DNA of 64,000 nt from Macrosoma leucophasiata (Eukaryota > Arthropoda > Insecta > Lepidoptera > Hedylidae). Position 1 is the stretch's first letter; every line of letters starts with the position of its first letter. Shown here piece after piece: positions 1 to 10,414 of the stretch. The translations under genes and the position numbers were made by a program. The notes below the pieces were generated by a model that saw only the letters and a program-made list of their open reading frames with translations, was not told the DNA's origin and did no database searches. Location of the stretch: contig JAWQUS010000010.1 of assembly GCA_036365455.1 (NCBI GenBank), positions 22,306,501 to 22,370,500 of the forward strand, read 5' to 3'.

Positions 1-236
1 GTGCGAAAACACGTCCTTTCCTGTTGCCTCAGGCACTTCATTGTAAATGTTCTGGTAAAGCAGCCATCGCTTTACTCGAATTACTGACTGTGACTGACTG
101 ATAATTGACCGAATCACCGACTGACTCACAGACCAATAACCAAGACTGACTCTTGACTTTTACGCTGCTTATGACGAATACGAAATATAGTTTTATTTGA
201 CACTGGCAATATGCGTAACAACGATGCCATAATATA
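1..236 (+). repeat. Family F dispersed repeat, partial copy
   Basis: Begins at the window edge with gtgcgaaaacacg and ends at gatgccataata. The same text recurs at 8148-8513 and 18827-19218 and inverted at 3838-4444. No coding frame. It is rich in gact/actg words. Class unknown; only the right part of the repeat is inside the window. Confidence 0.75.
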
Positions 237-255
237 TATATATATATATATATAA
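229..255. repeat. (TA)n microsatellite
   Basis: Uninterrupted TA alternation directly at the end of the family F copy. Confidence 0.9.
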
Positions 256-257
256 AA

Positions 258-308
258 AAAGTTAGTGTTCAGCACTCGTGTTCCGGTTTGATGGTAATGT
301 AGTAACTA
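258..308 (+). repeat. SINE-A fragment, old
   Basis: Short piece of the A family (gttcagcact..gtgttccggt..tggtaatgta) between the TA tract and a degenerate (acaaaacaaag)n stretch at 309-351. Confidence 0.55.
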
Positions 309-351
309 TCACACAGACAAAACAACAGACAAAACAAAGACAAAACAAAGA

Positions 352-420
352 CAGGGTTTCCCAACCTTTATTTTGCCGAGCCTCCCCGAGCCAAAAATAA
401 TATTTTCATGTCCCCCTGGT
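352..420 (+). repeat. Possible hAT-type transposon end
   Basis: Begins cagggtttcccaacctt, which resembles the terminal inverted repeat start of many hAT-derived MITEs. I could not find a matching opposite end, so this is suggestive only. The following 420-645 is AT-rich and holds nothing I recognise. Confidence 0.3.
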
Positions 421-646
421 AGGTGTTTAGGAAAATTTTAGCAAAAGTTGGGATCGCACATTTTTTATCAATTAAATTATTTAATTTTTGGTATTTCAAA
501 TAGGTTGAATACAGATACAATATATTAATTGAGGATAATGAACGAAATAATACATTTGGAAATCATTAAGTACTTTCACATTTACATTTCTTATCAGTCA
601 ATCAATTAACAGGCTATTACCGTCCACAGTTGGAGGCCTCTTTCAG

Positions 647-715
647 GTATGTATGTATCATCACGCCAGGTCCCTAACGGGGTAGGCAGAAAGTGTAGAG
701 CGCCAGATATCCCGG
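647..715 (-). repeat. Family C element 3' end, truncated
   Basis: Reads on the minus strand as ..ctgcctaccccgttagg..ggcgtgatgatacatacata. Other copies lie at 2385-2447, 21259-21317, 29897-30042 and 32453-32583. The ATAC-type tail is its 3' end. Confidence 0.7.
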
Positions 716-904
716 TCACGATATCTCTTTCAGGTCACGCCATAAATCTCTTTCCTACGATTCTTACACTACGGCGGTCTAGACGTGGTCTCCTCTCTAG
801 GACACGTCTGCTCCAACAATTGTCGGGCAGATATTACCGGCCTACTGCCACTTCAACGTGCTAATCCTATGTAAATAAAAATTTGGGCTGTGTAACAATC
901 ACTA

Positions 905-1645
905 AAGAGGTGCCAAGTTGACTACCGATACACCGAGGTGCTGAGGAGCTTATACGAAAATGCCACTATGTCAGATCGTCTTCAGGATCAAAACTCGAAA
1001 CCTATCCAATTGCAGCGAGGTGTGAGGAAGAGAGATGTTATATCTCCGAATCTGTTCACCGCTGCATGGGCAGATGTCTTCAAGCTTCTGGACAGGAACG
1101 GACTCGGCATCAGCATTAACGGCGAGTACATCTCCCACTCAGATTTGTGGATGATAGTCGTGGACGTAGTCATAACTGGAAGAAATTGGCACAATGATTA
1201 ATGGCCTCAGAAGGGCCTCCCAACGAGTGGACCTTAAAATGTACATGGACAAGACGATGATCATGTCAAATGTCGGAACAATTTCGTAAGAGGTCAGACG
1301 TCGAATCCAATTCGGTTGCGCAGCGTTCGGAAAGCTGCGATACATCTTCTCGTACGACTTACCTAAACTTACCTGTCTCAAGAAAAAGGTCTTTAACCAG
1401 TGAGTGTTGCCAGTGCTGACATATGGAACAGAAAGGTGGTCGCTCACTATGGGCCGCACAGAAGGCTCAAGGTCATGCTGAGAGCAATAGAGAGAGCTAT
1501 GCTTGGAGTTTCTCTGCGAGATCGAATTAGAAATAAAAGCGAGACTATTAGGTACTACTAGATTTTGAGCTATGTGGGCAGGGCATATAGCTGGAAGAAC
1601 TGACGGTCATTGGGGCAGAAGAGTTCTCGAGTGGGGGAGGGGGAG
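905..1645 (+). pseudogene. Decayed RTE-type LINE reverse transcriptase
   Basis: Three frames together resemble the C-terminal half of RTE-like endonuclease/reverse transcriptases common in Lepidoptera. 938-1201 gives GVRKRDVISPNLF and a following ISINGEYI-type segment; around 1420 there is TYGTERWSLT; 1572-1640 reads MWAGHIAGRTDGHWGRRVLEW, the hallmark C-terminal basic region. Frameshifts and stops separate the pieces and no N-terminal endonuclease is visible. A better-preserved copy of the last part is at 29305-29490. It is a dead, 5'-truncated insertion. Confidence 0.7.
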
Positions 1646-1654
1646 GGTGCGGGA

Positions 1655-1881
1655 GAAAATACGTGTGACACACACTCACACTACAAAAATCGTCTATTAC
1701 TACGAATCTCACACCTTGACTTTAACAAAACACATAAACAATTTCACGCACTCATTAAAATTTAAATATCTAGGCGACAGGCATAGGACCATTTGGTCTT
1801 GTACTTTGACAGAGGGGAAAGCGTGCATATGGCTACTCCCCTCCAGTCCGCCGCGGCCGGTGGCCCGTGTTGCTCTATGGT
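1655..1881 (+). mobile_element. Family H DNA element, right part with terminal repeat
   Basis: The body (ctacaaaaatcgtctattac..) matches 4640-4790 and 63940-64000. The last ~53 bases (1828-1880) are a perfect reverse complement of the left end of the copy at 4540, so I read them as the right terminal inverted repeat. The left terminal repeat is missing here. No transposase frame. Confidence 0.6.
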
Positions 1882-2034
1882 TGGCGCCAACGTGTGGAGC
1901 CGGCCTTATCCTTGTATGCATCCTTGATGTCACTTGCGGATCGTGACCTATCACAGTGACATCTTCCCTTTGTCTTATAAGCTCAGTTTAACCCAAAAAT
2001 CATTACTTTTTTATGTAAAGAAGGAGGAGAGGGG

Positions 2035-2280
2035 AGGGGGTGTGTTAAGTGATGTAGTCTATAGACCTCTACACAAAACTAGAGGTCAAAGTGCAGATGA
2101 GACTCCACCCTTGAGACCTAAGTTGTTATGTCTCTGTGATATTTATTACTAGGCTATACATTAACATCTAATCGGAACTCGGAAGTGGCAAACACTACCA
2201 TTTGACGGAAGATAGGTTAGGTATAACGCGGTTATGTCCATGCCCTCAAGCTTCTACAGTGGCACTCTACCAGTAGTCGT
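2035..2280 (-). repeat. SINE-A, old diverged copy
   Basis: Minus-sense copy; preserved words include gttaagtgatg, ctatagacc, agaggtcaaagtgcagatga, cactaccatttgacgg and ctctaccag. Many substitutions relative to the younger copies. Confidence 0.65.
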
Positions 2281-2384
2281 ATGATTTCTGCAATGTATCA
2301 GCGCACTATTTATACAAACATTGTTTTTCTTGCCACAAAAATGACCGTCACTTTATAATGGAGATTATCTATTATCTGTATAAA

Positions 2385-2447
2385 TCCGGGATATCTGGCT
2401 CTCTACACTCATTAGGGACCTGGCATGAAGATACATACATACATACA
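2385..2447 (+). repeat. Family C 3' end, truncated
   Basis: tccgggatatctggc..ctctacac..ttagggacctggc.tgaagatacatac; plus-sense with ATAC tail. It abuts the Helitron-like segment that follows. Confidence 0.7.
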
Positions 2448-2449
2448 AA

Positions 2450-2787
2450 TATAAATAAAAATGAATCGTTAAATATGTTGCTAAGCGTAAAACTAGAGAA
2501 CGGCTGGACCGATTTCGGTAATTCGTTTTGTGTTGTATTTATAATTGTCCGGAAAAGGTATGTATGGAAGAAAAAAAATAGAAAGTTGCGCAAATAAATA
2601 GAATTTTAAGAAAACTTAACAACTACAATATTTTTTCTAACGTAAACCTTATTGCGCATGACATAACGGTCATTCATTAATCGTTTTAAACTATTTAATC
2701 AGCAGGAATTGATAACTGAAAATAGCATCAAATTACCAGTAGGCAACAATCTAATAGCACCCGCGCGAAGCCGGGGCGGGTCGCTAG
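2450..2787 (+). mobile_element. Non-autonomous Helitron, 3' end clear
   Basis: The right end has a perfect 6-bp stem (acccgc at 2759-2764 with gcgggt at 2776-2781) followed by cgCTAG at 2784-2787 and a T, the standard Helitron 3' end and target. A 5' TC start could not be fixed, so the left border is approximate. No Rep/helicase coding. Confidence 0.6.
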
Positions 2788-3211
2788 TATTTACATAAAT
2801 AGATAAACCATATTTCAGTCGCATATAAACTGCATGCTTGTTTGCATTAATTACATTAAACAAATGAAGAAACATACAAACAAATATTAATACCTACAGG
2901 TATACAATGACTATATTAATATACCAATAGAACATCTATACAAATAAATAAAATTGGAGTGTCTGTTTGTAATATAAAAATAACCGCTTTTTACTAAATG
3001 CGTATGTATACACGGTACATATACCAAAACAACCTTTTTTTATAATTTTTGTCTGTCTATATGTCTGTCTATCTGTCTGTCTGTTTGTTCCCGCTAATCT
3101 CGGGAACGGCTGAACTGATTTTGACGGGACTTTCACTGGCAGATAGCTTATGTAATAAGGAGTAAATTAGGCTACTTTTATTCTAGCTGCACCCACGACT
3201 TCATCCGGGTA

Positions 3212-3239
3212 GATACTGAACAATCAATTGTTCAGTATC
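3212..3239. repeat. Perfect 13-bp palindrome at the pair's centre
   Basis: gatactgaacaat and attgttcagtatc flank a 2-base loop (ca). It marks the junction of the two inverted halves. Confidence 0.85.
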
Positions 3240-3291
3240 GACCGAGAAAGTCCCGTCAAAATCGGTTCAGCCGTTCCCGAGATTAGCGGGA

Positions 3292-3293
<2 letters not shown>

Positions 3294-3333
<40 letters not shown>
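3294..3333. repeat. (CAGA)n microsatellite
   Basis: About ten gaca/caga units followed by poly-A; the mirrored half at 3050-3085 carries degenerate gtct units. Confidence 0.9.
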
Positions 3334-3336
<3 letters not shown>

Positions 3337-3837
3337 AAAAAAAAAATTGTTTTGGTACATGTACCGTATATACATACATATATTATATGATTCTCACGCG
3401 GACAAAGTCGCGGGCACAGCTAGTAATATATATAACGGTTAGAATACATATCAGTCCCGTATCGGAAGCAGAGTCTCGACCACTTCTTTTGTCGCGGCCC
3501 CATCCATTGTCACACAAGTGCTTTTACCTTTTACGGAAGGTCATGTTCCTATATAGAGCACCTATGAACAGCCTTTGGTTTGTGCTCGTATTAAGAAGAA
3601 CAGAATTTTCTGACGAATATTGTGATGTTTTTGATTCGTAGTATCTAGTAGTTAACTAACATTATGCACACGACACTTACAATCGGTTGCACCTAAAAAA
3701 TTGTTAAAGATTATGGTTTTTGTCAAATTTAACAATAATAAAATATAAATATATAAAATATAGCTGTGATTGCGAAATGCGTTGCACCACGTTGCACCAG
3801 CGTATTTTTTGGCATAGTACATTTTTTTTTTCAAATA

Positions 3838-4444
3838 TTACGGCATCGTTCTTACGCATATTCTATTATCGACGACCCGGTTAGTGCAGCGGTGTGAGAT
3901 GACCGTTTGATTCGAAGGGTCGCGGGTTCGATCCCCGCACCGGGACAAATATTTGTATGGCCTACAGATATTTGTTTCGGGTCTGGGTGTTTGTGTATGT
4001 GTTGTATGTGTACAACGGCACCCACGACACAGGTTTATACTGTTGGGCTGTGAGTGTAAGCGTATTTTATTCATTTATTTATTTATCTATACATTAAATA
4101 TTTAAAAAAAATATTGTCAGAGTCAAGTAACTCGATATTTCGATTATTTCGTATTCGTATATAAGCAGCGTAAAAGTTAGTATTAGTCAGTTAGTCAACA
4201 ACTTAATATGTCAGTCAAGTGAATTACAGTCAGTAATTCGAGTAAAGCGATGGGTACCTTACAAAACGTTTACTAAGAAGTTTTGGAGGCAACCTGAAAG
4301 GCCGTGTTTTCGCACTGTTATTCTATTCTACTATACACGCACGGGCACTTTAATATACCTATATCAAATTAAAATGCCACCAACTTTTTTAATATAACTC
4401 AAAAATATACCAAGAAAATGAAATAAGGTTTCCGCCAAAATTCC
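3838..4444 (-). repeat. Family F repeat, inverted, split by a SINE
   Basis: Right-end words of F (reverse of atgcgtaa.aacgatgccgtaat) lie at 3838-3870. The rest continues at 4108-4444, ending at ttccgccaaaattcc, the reverse of ggagttttggcggaaacc in the copies at 8148 and 18827. SINE-G fills the gap. Confidence 0.65.
3871..4080 (+). repeat. SINE-G, tRNA-derived, nested in family F
   Basis: The tRNA-like head has box A-like ggttagtgcagcgg and box B gggttcgatcccc. The body is gggacaaatatttgtatggcctac.. and the tail agtgtaagcgtattttatt plus AT-rich sequence. This is pol III promoter structure, but there is no complete cloverleaf, so it is not a tRNA gene. Copies: 17558-17764 and a headless one at 22083-22235. 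Confidence 0.8.
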
Positions 4445-4538
4445 ATTAAAGTTATCAAGGTTTACAGATTTCCTCATCATTCATTCCATAAACTTTCCCT
4501 GATTACCTTCTATTGACTATCGACTTAACCTTTTTTTT

Positions 4539-4830
4539 ACCATAGAGCAACACGGGCCACCGGCCGCGGCGGACTGGAGGGGAGTAGCCATAGCGTTTAT
4601 TACCGATGCAAAATAGTTTGTCATTTTTTGCGGAGGGAAATGCGTGCGACACAAACGCACATTACAAAAATCGTCTATTACTACGAAACTCACACCTTGA
4701 CTTCAGCAATATACAGAAACAATTTCACGCACACATTTAAAGAACTAGGCGAAAGGTATAGGCCCATTTGGGCTTGTACAATTCTAGAAGTGCGAGCTAG
4801 AGTTCCGATATGCCTATAAGTGTGAGCGAG
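4539..4830 (+). mobile_element. Family H DNA element, left part with terminal repeat
   Basis: Starts ccatagagcaacacgggcca after a T-tract; its first ~53 bases are the perfect inverse of 1828-1880. The body matches the 1655 copy in the same orientation, and the right terminal repeat is absent. A third copy starts at 63835. Confidence 0.6.
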
Positions 4831-4849
4831 AGATCTGGTAGAAATATTT

Positions 4850-5366
4850 ATGACTCAGCTCAGTACGTTTGTACATTTTTAGTCTTCTTAATGTGTACAC
4901 TCACATAAAGGAAACGTCTGCGACATGTCAAGAAGCAAAATGGGCTGTCATTTCAACGGTCCCATTGTACCGTCATATCACCCCTTCCCGGGACCCGGTG
5001 TCATGTAGCCGTGACGTATTGATTAACTAACTTCACTTTGTTAGCATATATCTTGGGTAATAACTAATAATATTTATAATAATAATAACAGCCTATATTG
5101 AAAAGTTAGAACTCGTGCAACGATTTTTTTTTATATTTGCAAAGGTTAGTTTTTGCCTTAATTATAAAAAAATTGCGTACACTTAGAATTTTTTAGACGT
5201 AACTAATAATAATCAAACTAATAATATAAATGTGAAAGTTTTTTTGTTTGGATGTTTTTAATGGATGAAGTTTAAGCTAAATTGCTGTTTGTTATACTTA
5301 GTTGTCTGAGTAAACGGTGAAATCCGCCCTTTAAGTCTCTATCGGTACGGTTAAACCCCTCAAATC
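4850..5366. other. Unassigned AT-rich stretch
   Basis: No coding frame, RNA gene or recognised repeat seen between the H copy and the triplicated segment. Confidence 0.5.
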
Positions 5367-5789
5367 AAAATATATCGTGTCGTCCAAGATCACGTCCAAC
5401 TTTTATTCGTGTCGTTCGTCAGTCCGACTCTACGGTCCTGCTTAATACTGAATGTATTGGACGGTTTTAATCAAGATTATTGCCGCCTCTTGTGAAAATA
5501 TTTTTCGTTGGTCATTCTAATAACTTTATTTTTGCGGAACGTGGACGAGTTTAAGGATGGCACTGCAAGTTTTGAGAGCTATATTATACTTGTCTTTTAT
5601 TAAATTTTGTTGTCTAAGTGCTAACTGTTTAATTTGAAGCTACAAATTGTATTACTGTTTAGCCAATTGTTATGAATATGTTATTGCAGTCCTACATTTT
5701 TTTTTTTTAATCTCCATTTAAAGAGCTTGGTCAAAGACCATGAAGCTCTATACGTTCACATGAATTACATTCTTCATTTAAAAAAATAA

Positions 5790-6048
5790 TTAAACAACAT
5801 TAGCTCATTGACAATTGATATAGTTGCAACAGTATTCTGGCGTCATCCGTAGTAGGATCTGCCAGGACACTGTTGCAATGTCCTATTTCTAATGAAGCCC
5901 TGCGATGAGCCTCACCTCGAACACATTCAACCAAAATATGGTATACGTCTTTCACTTTACCACATATACTACAATTAGGGGTATCAGATTGACTCATTAA
6001 GAATTTAAACTTATTAAATGGCACATGTCCGGAGCGAAGTCTCATCAT
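5790..6048 (-). pseudogene. LINE reverse-transcriptase C-terminus fragment
   Basis: The minus strand reads MMRLRSGHVPFNKFKFLM..CSICGKVKDVYHILVEC, the C-x2-C...H..C zinc-knuckle-like tail typical of R1/Jockey-type LINE ORF2 C-termini. It is 82 residues, 5'-truncated, and lies inside triplication unit 1. Confidence 0.6.
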
Positions 6049-6165
6049 TGTGACAAGTCATGCAAAAACTTTTGAATAAAAATATCCACCTTTATCTTAA
6101 AATATATCCTATCTTTCAAATCTGTGAGCCAAATTCCCTCGAACAGGTAAATATGTATAAAAGTA

Positions 6166-6417
6166 TTAGCTGTCCCGGCAAACTTCGTTTTGCCTCACAA
6201 TGAAAAAATGTGTCAAAGGTTTGATTACGGACTATTTGTATGGGAAAATAAAATTGTGGTTTTTACTATTTCCCATCAATTTCTTCATATTTTCTTACCT
6301 TTTAAACCTTCCCTGGACTTCCAAAAATCATTCAAACCCTAAATTAGCCAAATCGGTCCAGCCGTTGTTGAGTTTTAGCGAGACTAACGAACAGAAATTG
6401 ATTTTTATATATATAGA
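6166..6417 (-). mobile_element. Complete small Helitron
   Basis: On the minus strand it starts TCTATATATATAAAA at 6417 and ends gccgggacagCTAA at 6166, with a short hairpin (ggcaaaacgaagtttgcc) just before the end. The flanking bases are A before TC and T after CTAA, the canonical target. 252 bp, no coding. Related to 30358-30602 and the end at 16848-16889. Confidence 0.8.
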
Positions 6418-6499
6418 TACTTAGGTACTGCTTACAAAAGTAAGAAACAGGTATGGGCAGTAGGCTTTCTATTTAATAAATGAATGAGAAGTCGTTATC

Positions 6500-6690
6500 G
6501 TACCTAATATACGAGTACTTGCCGCTAAATGGTTGTGTTCACCACTATCGTGTTCCGGCCAGGTGGTAATGTATGGCTCTGTAATTTCCGGCACAAAGGC
6601 ATAACACCTAAGGCCCCTGAGTGGCAACGCATCTGCATTTTGACCTCTGATCATTGTGTGGGTGGCTGTCACTTGCATAACAAAAAAAAT
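6500..6690 (+). repeat. SINE-A, partial, plus sense
   Basis: cctaatatac..cttgccgctaaatggt..tgttccggccaggtggtaatg..cataacacctaagg..gcatctgcattttgacc, ending acttgcataacaaaaaaaa. Lies between units 1 and 2 of the triplication. Confidence 0.75.
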
Positions 6691-6701
6691 CGTTACAATT
6701 A

Positions 6702-7243
6702 TCAAAATATATCGAAGCGTAAAACATGACATCCGATTTTTATTCGTCTCAGTTCAAAATGTACTGTCCAACATCTGAATGCTATGGACGGTTTTAATCA
6801 ACATTGCTGCCGTCTCTTGTGAAATTATTTTTCGTTGTTCATACTGTACCTAGTAACTTAATTTTCGCGGACCGTGGACGAGTTGGTGGATGGTTTAAGA
6901 GCTATGATAAACTTGTCTCTACTTAAATTTTGTTCTCTGTGAGGTAACTGTTTAATTTTTAGATTTATATTGAATTATTATTTATCCAAATTTTTGTCTA
7001 GGTATGATAAAATGTAACGGACCTACAATATCTTGCACAATCTTCAGGTTTTCGAATAAAAAATATCCACCTCTACCTATCCTAAGATAATGTTCCTTCT
7101 GTCTTTCAAATCCGTGAGCCATAGGAAAATATATATATAAAATTGTAGATACTTCTTAAAGAAGTAAGAAACAGGTATGGGTCTTCATCACTTTTTTTTT
7201 ATTTGATAAATGAATTTAGAAGTCGTTATCGTTACAGTTACTA
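6702..7243 (+). repeat. Unit 2 of the tandem triplication
   Basis: About 540 bp, uninterrupted; the cleanest copy of family I. Carries tatatcgaagcgt, ggacggttttaatcaacatt, gtggacgagttgg, aaatatccacct, gtaagaaacaggtatgggt and agaagtcgttatcg in order. Confidence 0.75.
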
Positions 7244-7271
7244 TAACCTAACGTTATTTTAATAGATTAAA

Positions 7272-7560
7272 TTATGTATATCGAAGCGTCAAATATCACT
7301 TCCGATTTTTATTCGTATCGTTCGTTAGTCCCACAATTTTAGCTCAGTTCAAAATGTATCGCAGCGTTCAACATCTGAATGCAATGGACGGTTTTAATCA
7401 ACATTACTGCCGTCTCTTGTGAAATTATTTTTCGTTGTTCATGCTGTAATAACTTAATTTTCACGGAACGTGGACGAGTTGGAGGAAGGAGCTGTAAGTT
7501 TAAGAGCGATTTAATTCTTGTTTTAAATTAAATTTGTTCTTCGTGCGCTTGGTTTTTATT
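7272..7560 (+). repeat. Unit 3 of the tandem triplication, truncated
   Basis: Carries tatatcgaagcgtc, ggacggttttaatcaacatt, ctgccgtctcttgtgaaatt and gtggacgagttgg; it loses similarity after about 7560. Confidence 0.7.
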
Positions 7561-7675
7561 CTCTAGTTGAATATATATTTGTTTCGTTACATAACTTTAC
7601 TTAAAATCTGATAATATTAGTAAATAATATGCGATGAATGTAATGAAGTGAAACGGATGATTTTATATATAGTAT

Positions 7676-7889
7676 AATAGCGGGCTAGCGCCCCGCACCG
7701 GCCTCACGCGGTTGCAATTGAGGTACTTACACAGTATTGCAACTATAAATTGAGATGTACGCTATCCTATCTGGTAAGTTGGATCAAACTGCACACGGTG
7801 TGGAAGTTTGATTAAAATTGGTTAAGTAGTTTAGGAGTCCATCGCGGACAAACACTGTGACACGTAATGTCCGAGTATATATATTAAGA
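7676..7889 (-). mobile_element. Helitron-like repeat
   Basis: On the minus strand it begins TCTTAATATATATACTCGG after an A at 7890 and ends near ggtgcggggcgCTAG. The base after CTAG is not T, so the 3' border is uncertain. No coding frame. Confidence 0.45.
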
Positions 7890-8147
7890 TATACAAATAT
7901 ACATACAATACAATTCAATAAGGTAGTTATAACGGCATGAAAAAACAACGTGCATCTAAGAAAATTATAGTTTTCCTGCGGTATTGCCTCCAGAAGGCTG
8001 ATAGCATCGCCGCATTGGATGGCAATGATGATTTTTTGATCTAAAAATGAGCCAGCCCTCGGGTATTTTTTATTCTATTACGAAACTTACGTGTATGTAT
8101 TCATAAATGTGCACACCGGCTTTTAAGCTGCTAACAAGTAGGTTATT

Positions 8148-8513
8148 GGAGTTTTGGCGGGCACCTTGAAAGAGGCGTGTGATGCTCTTATTTTATTTCA
8201 TTTTCTTGGTGTATTTTTGAGTTTATATTAAATAAATTTGGTGGCATTTTGTTTGATATAGGCTTATTACAGTTTCCGTGTATAGTGAAATAGATGAATA
8301 GTGCGAAAACACGTCCTTTCGGGTTGCCTCCAAAACTTCATTGTAAATGTTCTGGTAAAGTAGCCATCGCTTTACTCGATTTACTGACTGTGACTTACTG
8401 ACGGACTGATAAATTGATTGACTGACTCTGACTTTTACGCTGCTTATTACGAATACGAAATATCGTTTTACCTGACACTGGCAATATGCGTAATAGCAAT
8501 GCCACAATATTTT
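8148..8513 (+). repeat. Family F repeat, fullest copy
   Basis: From ggagttttggcgggcacctt through gtgcgaaaacacgtccttt to gcgtaatagcaatgccacaata, then A-rich. Matches 18827-19218 along its length and 1-236 in its right part. No coding frame longer than chance. Confidence 0.75.
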
Positions 8514-8610
8514 AATAAAAAAAGTAGGTTGTTATTTCTTTTATAAACACAAATAAGACACAACAGAAAAAGTGCTCTAGAAAACGTGAAATTCACTTAG
8601 GACTTGGACT

Positions 8611-8753
8611 GTTTAATTGGACTATTCAAATCACAGTATTTAATATTACATTTGATTTTTATGTGTGTACGGATTTCAAAACATAAAAACGAAGATCGTA
8701 ATATATAAACACCTGCTTTTATTAAATTTGTGACTATTCAAGTCCAATTAAAC
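8611..8753. repeat. Fold-back repeat (25-bp near-inverted arms)
   Basis: gtttaattggact.. at 8611-8635 is mirrored at 8729-8753 (..agtccaattaaac); the outer 13 bases are perfect. AT-rich spacer. Could be a small MITE. Confidence 0.6.
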
Positions 8754-9164
8754 ATTCCTGAAACCGAAAGTGAAAAGGTTATAGTATTCTAGATCTATAT
8801 TGGCGTGAAGCTATGTGGTGGTATTTACTAAATAGCGAGAGATTTTTGTGTGGCTTAAGTATTGGCCAAAGAATAGCGCCAAAGCCGCATTCTTGGCCGA
8901 AAGTGCTCCGGATATCTGAAGGTCCTTTGTTTGGAAACACACGAGAAATATTCTTGACAGGAACGCTCTTAATTAAATTATTTCAAAGATTATCTTAAAT
9001 AAGTGATTGTGAGTATAGTTACAGATGTAGTAACATTTCAATGGAGGAATCAGTTTCATCAGTGTTAGGCAAGTTCTGAAATATTATTTTCGCTAATAAT
9101 GGCTTTCTCTCTCTTTACTCTTTGTGAGCTTTGCGGTTGGTTTTTAAGTGGTGTTGTGAGAATA

Positions 9165-9440
9165 TTTTTTTTTATGTTATAAAAGTGGCAAACAAGCATG
9201 CAGTTCACATTGATGTTAAGTGATGACTGCAGCCTATAGACAATCACACAATGACCAGAGGTCAAACTCCTGAGACATAAGGTTTAGGTGTTATGCCTCT
9301 GTGCCGGAAATTACAGGGCCGTACATTACCACCTGATCGGAACACGATAGTGATGAACACTAACATTTAACGGCAAGTATATTAGGTAATGCGGTGGTGC
9401 CTACGCCCGCGAGCTTTGTCACTGGAGCTCTACCACCAGT
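9165..9440 (-). repeat. SINE-A, near full length
   Basis: T-tract at the left is the poly(A) of the minus-sense element; it runs to gagctctaccaccagt. About 276 bp; internal deletion at the aaaatgcagatgcg region. Confidence 0.9.
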
Positions 9441-10414
9441 AAAAAAAAAAAGAATATGCCATAATCGCTACATTGGGCAGGCAGATTGACGATCACAGTG
9501 TCGGTAATTTTAACGCAGGACGCTGCTGCCCATCCCGCTGTGTTATATCACTACCGCCCTATTCGAATCGTTTGACCGCTATTGTTCGGTGGACTAACTG
9601 CACTAGCGGAAGATTTCTTCTCCACTAGAAGGCGATAGGGTGACAGAGAGGTCACGTTCCGATGCCATCAAACTTCTTAGTGGAAAACGATGCTCTGCAC
9701 AATATAAACCCCTGTGTCTCGAGCAGCCCGAGGCCGGAATCCGTTTGTCTCCCGCTCTTTGACGATACGTATTTAGTAAAGAACCCTTTACGAGGAATGG
9801 CGGTCTATGTTCTCTTCATTTCGCCTGTTGACCATTGTCAGCGTTGATAAATGGACTGCGCTTATCTGGCTGCTTTGGATTTTCCTTTAAAAGAAGGAGA
9901 GAGAAAGGGTTTTGTCGTGGACAAGACTGGATTATGAGACTGAATTAAGGTGGTTGGAGCGTTCTTAAAATATAAAAAGGTCGTATGTACTTTCGCACAC
10001 CAAAGACTTGGCGATTATTTTTTGGACTCTAATATATACAGTGCAAAGGTGTTGATGTTCAATAAACATTCCGATATCTTGAAATCAACAACAAAGATCT
10101 TGTAAATTTGAAAATAAATATTTTTTTGTAACTTGGAAAAAATGTGCTTCAGAAAAAAAAAATACTTGAACTTTGAGCACAAGACACAAAAATAAATTAA
10201 CATGAATATAATTGGTTTCTCATAGCTCATAATCTATGAATATTCCCTAAAAGGTAGTTGTAAATAAGTTACACTTTTCTCTAAAAGGTAGTTGTAATAC
10301 ATTGTTACATACATAGCACGGATCAAAAGTTTATAAGTGATGTTTGTGGTAAAAATTATTGACAGATAAATCCATGTACAGTGTTCAACACTAAATATTG
10401 CACATCGAGCCTAG
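9441..10414. other. Unassigned; possible worn LINE 3' UTR
   Basis: 9594-9632 (actagcggaagatttcttctcc) resembles 24895-24935, which precedes an RTE tail, so part may be an old RTE 3' region. The rest (9660-10414) shows no feature I can support. Confidence 0.3.

Larger units (their letters stand above)
2940..3423. mobile_element. Inverted pair of Helitron-like elements
   Basis: Two related halves face away from each other around 3225. The left half reads on the minus strand and the right half on the plus strand through cgttcccgagattagcggg, a CAGA-rich tract and ttttggta.atgtaccg. The right half ends in gcgggcacagCTAG at 3420-3423 followed by T. The left half holds an inverted ctagctgcacccacgactt end at 3183. 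A relative is at 33265-33545. Confidence 0.55.
5367..6505 (+). repeat. Unit 1 of a tandem triplication (family I)
   Basis: Contains ggacggttttaatcaa.att, gccgcctcttgtgaaa, gtggacgagtt, then (after insertions) aaaatatccacct, gtaagaaacaggtatggg and gagaagtcgttatcg. The same order is seen in unit 2 (6702) and, as far as it goes, in unit 3 (7272). It has been lengthened by a LINE fragment (5790-6048) and a Helitron (6166-6417). No coding frame. Confidence 0.75.

Noticed and set aside
3228..3641. 137-codon frame with TDRQ repeats
   Set aside because: The repeat is a translated (CAGA)n microsatellite in a Helitron-like element.
3871..3950. tRNA-like sequence with box A and box B
   Set aside because: The acceptor stem does not close and the sequence continues into a repeated SINE body; same for 17558, 18440-18513 and 62290-62359.
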